Below are positions 39,276 through 43,735 of a DNA stretch of 43,735 nt, piece by piece (within the stretch, counting starts at the first letter, position 1; each line of letters opens with the position of its first letter). The notes beneath the pieces are model-generated. The model was not told the origin of the DNA. It worked only from the letters and a program-made list of their open reading frames with translations, and ran no database searches. The position numbers and the translations under genes are program-made. Location: positions 1-43,735 of the forward strand of contig CAJQGY010000028.1 of assembly GCA_905478015.1 (NCBI GenBank). Reading direction: 5' to 3'. This DNA comes from an uncultured SAR86 cluster bacterium. Its GTDB lineage: Bacteria; Pseudomonadota; Gammaproteobacteria; Magnimaribacterales; D2472.

Positions 39276-41717
39276 ATGGTTAAATTAATTAAAATAATTT
39301 TTTACGCTTCATTATTGGCTTGCACTATTGCAATGTCTAGCGTAATTGCAATATATTTTTATCTCAAGCCTGACTTGCCTGAAATTTCATTAGTAGATGA
39401 GTCTCAGTTACAGCTCCCTCTAAAAATATTCACTCAAGATGAGTTGCTCATTGGAGAATATGGTGAAATAAAAAGAAGGCCAGTTTCTTTTAATGAAATA
39501 CCCAATGATTTGAAACATGCATTTTTGGCAGCAGAAGATGATAGTTTTTTTAGACATCAAGGTATCAGCTATACGGGCATTCTAAGATCTTTTATTAGAT
39601 GCATTGGTCCCAACGGTTGTCAAGGTGGAGGCGGAACCATTTCAATGCAAGTTGTGAGAGGTTATGTTTTAACAAGAGATCAAACAATTATTAGAAAATT
39701 AAAAGAAATATATCTTGCTTATGAGCTTGAAGGAAAAGCTTCAAAAGAGGAAATATTTGAACTTTATGTTAATAGAATTTTCTTAGGAAATCGTTCCTAC
39801 GGAATCCAAGCTGCCTCAAATACTTACTTTAACAAGTCCGTTGATGAATTAAGCCTATCAGAATCTGCAACTATTGCTGCTTTAGCTCAACTTCCTTCTG
39901 TCATCAACCCAATCAAAGCACCATTAAGAACAAAACAAAGACGTAATTGGATTCTATCAAGAATGTTAAAGCTTAATTTAATTTCTAATAGTCAATATAC
40001 CGAAGCTATAAATCAAGAAATAACAGTTGTAAAAAATATAGATCTATATGATGTTGATGCAAAATATTTATCTGAACTTGCACGACAGGAAGTTATCAAA
40101 AGGTTTGGCTTAAAAGCTTATAGAGAAGGGTGGAATGTATATACTACAATTAATTCATCTTATCAAAGAGCAGCGAACCAAAGCATGCAGAGACACCTCG
40201 CTGATTATGATAAAAGACATGGCTGGAGAGCAGCAGACAATTATAAAAATATTTTTAATGAGCAAGAGCTAGAACTTGCTGCACAAGGATTCTCAGATTT
40301 CTTAAAAGAAAATATGGAGCAAGCATCTTCTTTTAACAAAAATAATGACATTATTGGAAGCAAAGTTAATGATATATTTTCATCCTACCCATATTATGAA
40401 TCCCATACCAAAGGAATTGTTGTCGGAATATTTGATAGTAAAATTCTCTTCATAGATGAAAGCTTAGATATTCAAAGCATTAATTGGTCGTCACGATATA
40501 GTTGGGCTAGAAAACAAATAGATATAAATACTCGAGGCCCAATTCCAAACAATTTTCATGAATTTTTAAACCTTGGCGATTTTGTTTATTTTAAAAAAAT
40601 AGACAACTTATTATTTTTAGATCAAATACCTATTGCTGAATCTGCATTGATATCAACAGATCCAAATACAGGAGCCATTAGGGCTTATGTAGGCGGCTCA
40701 AATTTTAATAAAAGTAATTTTGATAGAGTGCGACTTTCTTATCCTCAGTCTGGCTCAAGTTTCAAGCCTTTTATCTTCGCATCAGCTCTCTCTAATCAAT
40801 ACAATCTTTCATCACTAATTAATGATGCTCCAATTGCATTTAAGGATGATAACCTCGAGAGTGTTTGGAGACCTCAAAATTACACGGGCAAATTTTATGG
40901 CTTAACTTCTTTAAGAAGCGCTCTTATAAGGTCAATAAACATTGTATCAATTAAGCTATTAAGAGAAGTTGGCATTCAGACCTCAAGCAATACGATTGAG
41001 AAATTTGGATTTGCCAAAGAAAGGCTGCCTAAAGACTTATCTTTGGCTCTTGGTTCGGGTAATTTCTCTCCAGCAGAAATGGTTAGAGCTTTTGGTGTAA
41101 TAGCTACTGAAGGACATATTACAGATTTATATTACATAAATAAAATTGAGGATAGGTTTGGTAATATTATTTTTTCCTCACAGCCAGCTTCACAAGAAGG
41201 CAGAGATTTGATTGCATTTCCATGGCTCAATACACTAGAGATGGATATTAAAAAACCATATTATCTTCTAGACCCTATAAAAAAATCCGAAAAAGTTATT
41301 GATGAAAGAGTTGTTTACTTAATAAAAGACACACTTAAAGACTTCATGAAAAATGGGACAGCCGGAAGAAAGTCAGCTTTTTTAAATCGAAATGATATTG
41401 GCGGCAAAACAGGCACTACCAATGATGCAATAAGCACCTGGTTTTCTGGATTCCATGATGATTTAGTTACAACAGTTTGGGTGGGTACTGATGATTTTAC
41501 ATCTCTTGGAGAAAATGAATATGGATCAACAATATCAATGCCTATATGGCTAGATTATATGTCTGTAGCCTTAGATGATTTAGAAATAAAACCAATAAAA
41601 ATTCCTTCAAGTCTCAGTTATGTCAAAGTTGACAGAACAACAGGCAAGATTGATAAATCTCAGAATGCAAAAAATACATATTTTGAATTATTTTTAGACG
41701 AAAATATTGAGGATTAA
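39276..41717 (+). CDS. ponA: penicillin-binding protein 1A
   Basis: This bifunctional peptidoglycan synthase has 813 residues from the ATG at 39276. I prefer that start to a TTG at 39243, because MVKLIKIIFYASL gives the standard short cytoplasmic tail and membrane anchor. The GT51 glycosyltransferase domain shows AAEDDSFFRHQG, GGGTISMQVVR and ELYVNRIFLGNRSYG. An OB-like insert follows. The transpeptidase domain has SGSSFKP (SxxK), RSINIV (SxN) and GGKTGTTND (KTG). It elongates and crosslinks glycan strands in the periplasm. It is divergent from aroK, and its stop overlaps the slmA stop (TTAA, 41714-41717). Confidence 0.96.
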   Translation: MVKLIKIIFYASLLACTIAMSSVIAIYFYLKPDLPEISLVDESQLQLPLKIFTQDELLIGEYGEIKRRPVSFNEIPNDLKHAFLAAEDDSFFRHQGISYTGILRSFIRCIGPNGCQGGGGTISMQVVRGYVLTRDQTIIRKLKEIYLAYELEGKASKEEIFELYVNRIFLGNRSYGIQAASNTYFNKSVDELSLSESATIAALAQLPSVINPIKAPLRTKQRRNWILSRMLKLNLISNSQYTEAINQEITVVKNIDLYDVDAKYLSELARQEVIKRFGLKAYREGWNVYTTINSSYQRAANQSMQRHLADYDKRHGWRAADNYKNIFNEQELELAAQGFSDFLKENMEQASSFNKNNDIIGSKVNDIFSSYPYYESHTKGIVVGIFDSKILFIDESLDIQSINWSSRYSWARKQIDINTRGPIPNNFHEFLNLGDFVYFKKIDNLLFLDQIPIAESALISTDPNTGAIRAYVGGSNFNKSNFDRVRLSYPQSGSSFKPFIFASALSNQYNLSSLINDAPIAFKDDNLESVWRPQNYTGKFYGLTSLRSALIRSINIVSIKLLREVGIQTSSNTIEKFGFAKERLPKDLSLALGSGNFSPAEMVRAFGVIATEGHITDLYYINKIEDRFGNIIFSSQPASQEGRDLIAFPWLNTLEMDIKKPYYLLDPIKKSEKVIDERVVYLIKDTLKDFMKNGTAGRKSAFLNRNDIGGKTGTTNDAISTWFSGFHDDLVTTVWVGTDDFTSLGENEYGSTISMPIWLDYMSVALDDLEIKPIKIPSSLSYVKVDRTTGKIDKSQNAKNTYFELFLDENIED

Positions 41718-42283
41718 GATTTAAATAAATTTACTGATAAGAGCTCCCAAGCATTATCAATATAGTTGCTTGGAGAATCTTTAAATCTTGATCTTATATA
41801 CCTAGAAACATTGCCTTCTAAATATGTAGTTATTAGTTGAGCAGATATGCCTGGTTGCGATATAAGTTTGTCACTATCTTCAGCAAGAATTTGTTTTATA
41901 GTCAATTCAAACCTTTCATAGAATTGATTCACAGAGTCAGATACATTTTTTTCAGAAGGAGACAACGCCTCTCTGGACAAAAGCCTAGCAAAGCCTTTAT
42001 TTTTTTCAACAAAGAGCATGAAAAATTTAAATATATTCATCACTTTCTCTTTAGAGCTTAAATCAGATTTTTTTAATTCTGAGCTTTTTAAAAAAATAGC
42101 TTCATCACAATAAGAAAAAAGCTCCGCATAGATAGATCTCTTGCTTGGAAAGTGCCTATAAAGAGCTGCTTCAGTTATGTTTGATTTTTTTGCCAATAAA
42201 GCAGTAGTAATTTTAGTAGATGAAGCTTCCTCAAGGAGCCCTGCTAATGATTGCAAAATAATGTTTTTGCGGTTTTTATCCAT
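41714..42283 (-). CDS. slmA: nucleoid occlusion factor SlmA (TetR family)
   Basis: This 189-residue TetR-type protein matches SlmA in its helix-turn-helix region (ILQSLAGLLEE, TTALLAKKSNITEAALYRHF, PSKRSIYAELF). It also matches in its C-terminal part (NQFYERFELTIKQIL, QLITTYLEGNVSRYIRSRFK). SlmA binds specific chromosomal sites and blocks FtsZ assembly over the nucleoid. Its start follows algC by one base (TAG at 42285-42287, then ATG at 42283), so the two are co-transcribed. In E. coli slmA sits by dut and coaBC; in Pseudomonas algC follows dut. A dut/coaBC neighbourhood beyond the right edge is therefore expected. Confidence 0.9.
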   Translation of the reverse strand: MDKNRKNIILQSLAGLLEEASSTKITTALLAKKSNITEAALYRHFPSKRSIYAELFSYCDEAIFLKSSELKKSDLSSKEKVMNIFKFFMLFVEKNKGFARLLSREALSPSEKNVSDSVNQFYERFELTIKQILAEDSDKLISQPGISAQLITTYLEGNVSRYIRSRFKDSPSNYIDNAWELLSVNLFKS

Positions 42284-42284
42284 A

Positions 42285-43661
42285 CTAGGTTAAATTTATA
42301 ACAATATCAGGTGAAATGCGAGCAAGCTCAGAAAGAAATTCATTTTGTATATAATGCATATCTTCAATGGAATTACCTTCAAATCTTAATACTAATTTAG
42401 GTGAGGTATTAGATGCCCTAATTAGACCCCAGCCATTTACATAGTTTACTCTCAAACCATCAATAGTATTTTCTTCGCCCTCAAGATTGTTCTGATCAAT
42501 AAAGTCTTTGATAATTTGAAATTTATTTTCATCTGTTACATCAATATTTAATTCCGGAGTTGAAAATGATTTGGGGTAAGTATTCATAATATCTGATATG
42601 CTTTTGCCATCTGGGTATTCAGATAAAGCTTCAATAATTCTTGCACCTGAATAGGGGCCATCGTCAAAACCATACCACTTGTCATTAAAAAAAATGTGAC
42701 CACTCATTTCACCACCCAAGAGAGCATTGTTCTCTTTGATTGTTTTTTTTATATGAAAATGACCAGTTGGAGCCATTACCGGCATACCATTATTCCTAAC
42801 AATTAGTTCATCAAGATGGTTAGAACATTTAACATCAAAGACTATTGCTCCAGATTCCTTAGATAAGATACTTTCAGAGAGCATCATCATATATTTATCT
42901 GGAAATATATTTTCGCCAGTATTTGTTATTAGCCCAACCCTATCGCCATCTCCATCAAAAGCCAGCCCAAGATCAGCATTATTATTTAGTACGCTCTCAA
43001 TCAGATCTTGTAAATTCTCTAATTTGCTTGGATCCGGATGATGATTAGGGAAATTTCCATCAACTTCACTAAATAACTCAATTACCTCACAACCAACTCT
43101 TTTAAAAAGTTCAGGAGCGATACACCCTGCAGCTCCATTGCCGGAATCAATGACAACTTTATAGTTTGAGGGGTTTGAAATGGAAACTGATTCAGTAACT
43201 TCATTTAAATATTCCTCTTTAATGTCTTTCGTTTGTAATGTTCCTTTCTTAACAATCTCATCTTTTATATCCTCAATCAAAGAGAGAACTTCTATTCCGG
43301 AAACGGGTTTGTCGTTAATAACCATTTTAAGACCATTATGATTCTTAGGGTTATGACTTCCAGTGATGATGATTCCGCTTTTTGTATCATTTATTTTAGC
43401 TTCAAAATAAAGCATTGGGCTGGTCACCATACCAATATTTGTAACATTGATACCTGAGTTCACTAGGCTCTCGCAAAATGCATCTAGTAATGATTCTCCT
43501 GAAAGCCTTCCATCTCTCCCAACTGATATAGAGTCTATATTTTCTTTTTTACACTTAATTGCAATTGCTTTTCCAATTTCACCGATAGTGAACTCATTTA
43601 ATTGCTCAGGATATGTTCCTCTAATGTCATTTTCTCTAAAAATTGATTTGTTAACTTCCAT
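42285..43661 (-). CDS. algC: phosphomannomutase/phosphoglucomutase
   Basis: The ATG at 43661 (458 residues) is chosen over an in-frame ATG at 43721. The longer start would lie inside a good promoter and lacks a ribosome-binding site. The protein begins MEVNKSIFRENDIRGTYP, as the family does. The active-site phosphoserine is in IIITGSHNPKNHNGLK, the metal-binding loop is DGDGDR, the sugar-binding loop is GGEMSGHIFF, and the phosphate-binding loop is RASNTSPKLV. The enzyme interconverts hexose 1- and 6-phosphates for LPS and exopolysaccharide precursors. It is read with slmA. Confidence 0.93.
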   Translation of the reverse strand: MEVNKSIFRENDIRGTYPEQLNEFTIGEIGKAIAIKCKKENIDSISVGRDGRLSGESLLDAFCESLVNSGINVTNIGMVTSPMLYFEAKINDTKSGIIITGSHNPKNHNGLKMVINDKPVSGIEVLSLIEDIKDEIVKKGTLQTKDIKEEYLNEVTESVSISNPSNYKVVIDSGNGAAGCIAPELFKRVGCEVIELFSEVDGNFPNHHPDPSKLENLQDLIESVLNNNADLGLAFDGDGDRVGLITNTGENIFPDKYMMMLSESILSKESGAIVFDVKCSNHLDELIVRNNGMPVMAPTGHFHIKKTIKENNALLGGEMSGHIFFNDKWYGFDDGPYSGARIIEALSEYPDGKSISDIMNTYPKSFSTPELNIDVTDENKFQIIKDFIDQNNLEGEENTIDGLRVNYVNGWGLIRASNTSPKLVLRFEGNSIEDMHYIQNEFLSELARISPDIVINLT

Positions 43662-43706
43662 TTTCTCTTTTGTTATATCCGGTTGTTTGTCATAATATCT
43701 GCGTAA

Positions 43707-43734
43707 ATTATAACCTTGCATATATGTTTAACAA
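43707..43734 (-). promoter_or_regulatory. sigma-70 promoter for algC-slmA
   Basis: On the minus strand, -35 TTGTTA (43734-43729), a 16-base spacer and -10 TATAAT (43712-43707) predict transcription from about 43700. This leaves roughly 40 bases of leader before the ATG at 43661. Confidence 0.7.
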
Positions 43735-43735
43735 T

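Overview
The window looks like a piece of chromosome from an AT-rich, streamlined, aerobic marine gammaproteobacterium. By eye GC is about one third and intergenic gaps are short. Neighbouring genes often overlap by a few bases, and three convergent pairs share their stop codons. SlmA, two-cysteine OxyR, PBP1A, PurU and the ponA/aroK/aroB/gltB/gltD/hemE neighbourhood all point to Gammaproteobacteria. A SAR86-like lineage fits the base composition and the sterol-desaturase, PhyH and TonB-receptor content, but that is inference. I see no insertion sequence, prophage, CRISPR array or rRNA.

Left part (1-8634): the 3' end of psd with pssA (phosphatidylethanolamine synthesis), a fatty-acid hydroxylase/sterol desaturase family protein, a small lipoprotein coupled to a PhyH-type dioxygenase, an exported YtcJ-like amidohydrolase, an exported protein of unknown function, then hflX and a DoxX-family gene. 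The only gene-poor stretch over 300 bases (6550-6905) holds possible micro-ORFs on the minus strand.

Iron and peroxide block (8635-15091): a TonB-dependent receptor behind a Fur-box promoter and a leader with a long inverted repeat, then an AhpC-type peroxiredoxin, tRNA-Ala(UGC), and divergent oxyR and katG. Rho-independent terminators follow the receptor and katG. Next come purU, cysE-cysK (cysteine synthesis) and a second sterol-desaturase paralogue.

Middle minus-strand operons (17786-29402): a BI-1/YccA-like protein, a 60-residue membrane protein, an exported M1 metallopeptidase, a type II pantothenate kinase and the desaturase paralogue run nearly gaplessly. A second operon encodes a cytosolic diiron ferritin-like protein, a secreted beta-helix protein and a secreted protein with two CxxCH haem motifs, behind a perfect 23-bp palindrome. 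Upstream lie cobS-cobT without cobN or other visible B12 genes.

Right part (29513-43735): tesB, hemE, gltD, gltB, aroB, aroK and ponA, then slmA and algC/manB. Gene order matches the classic Pseudomonas ponA-pilMNOPQ-aroK-aroB-gltB-gltD-hemE region, but pilMNOPQ is absent and gltB is flipped in place. GltD carries an unusual N-terminal extension of about 88 residues that resembles the N-terminal domain of tyrosine integrases.

Best candidates for something undescribed are the diiron/beta-helix/dihaem operon with its palindrome, the GltD N-terminal fusion, the orphan CobST pair, and the BI-1/M1/PanK operon.
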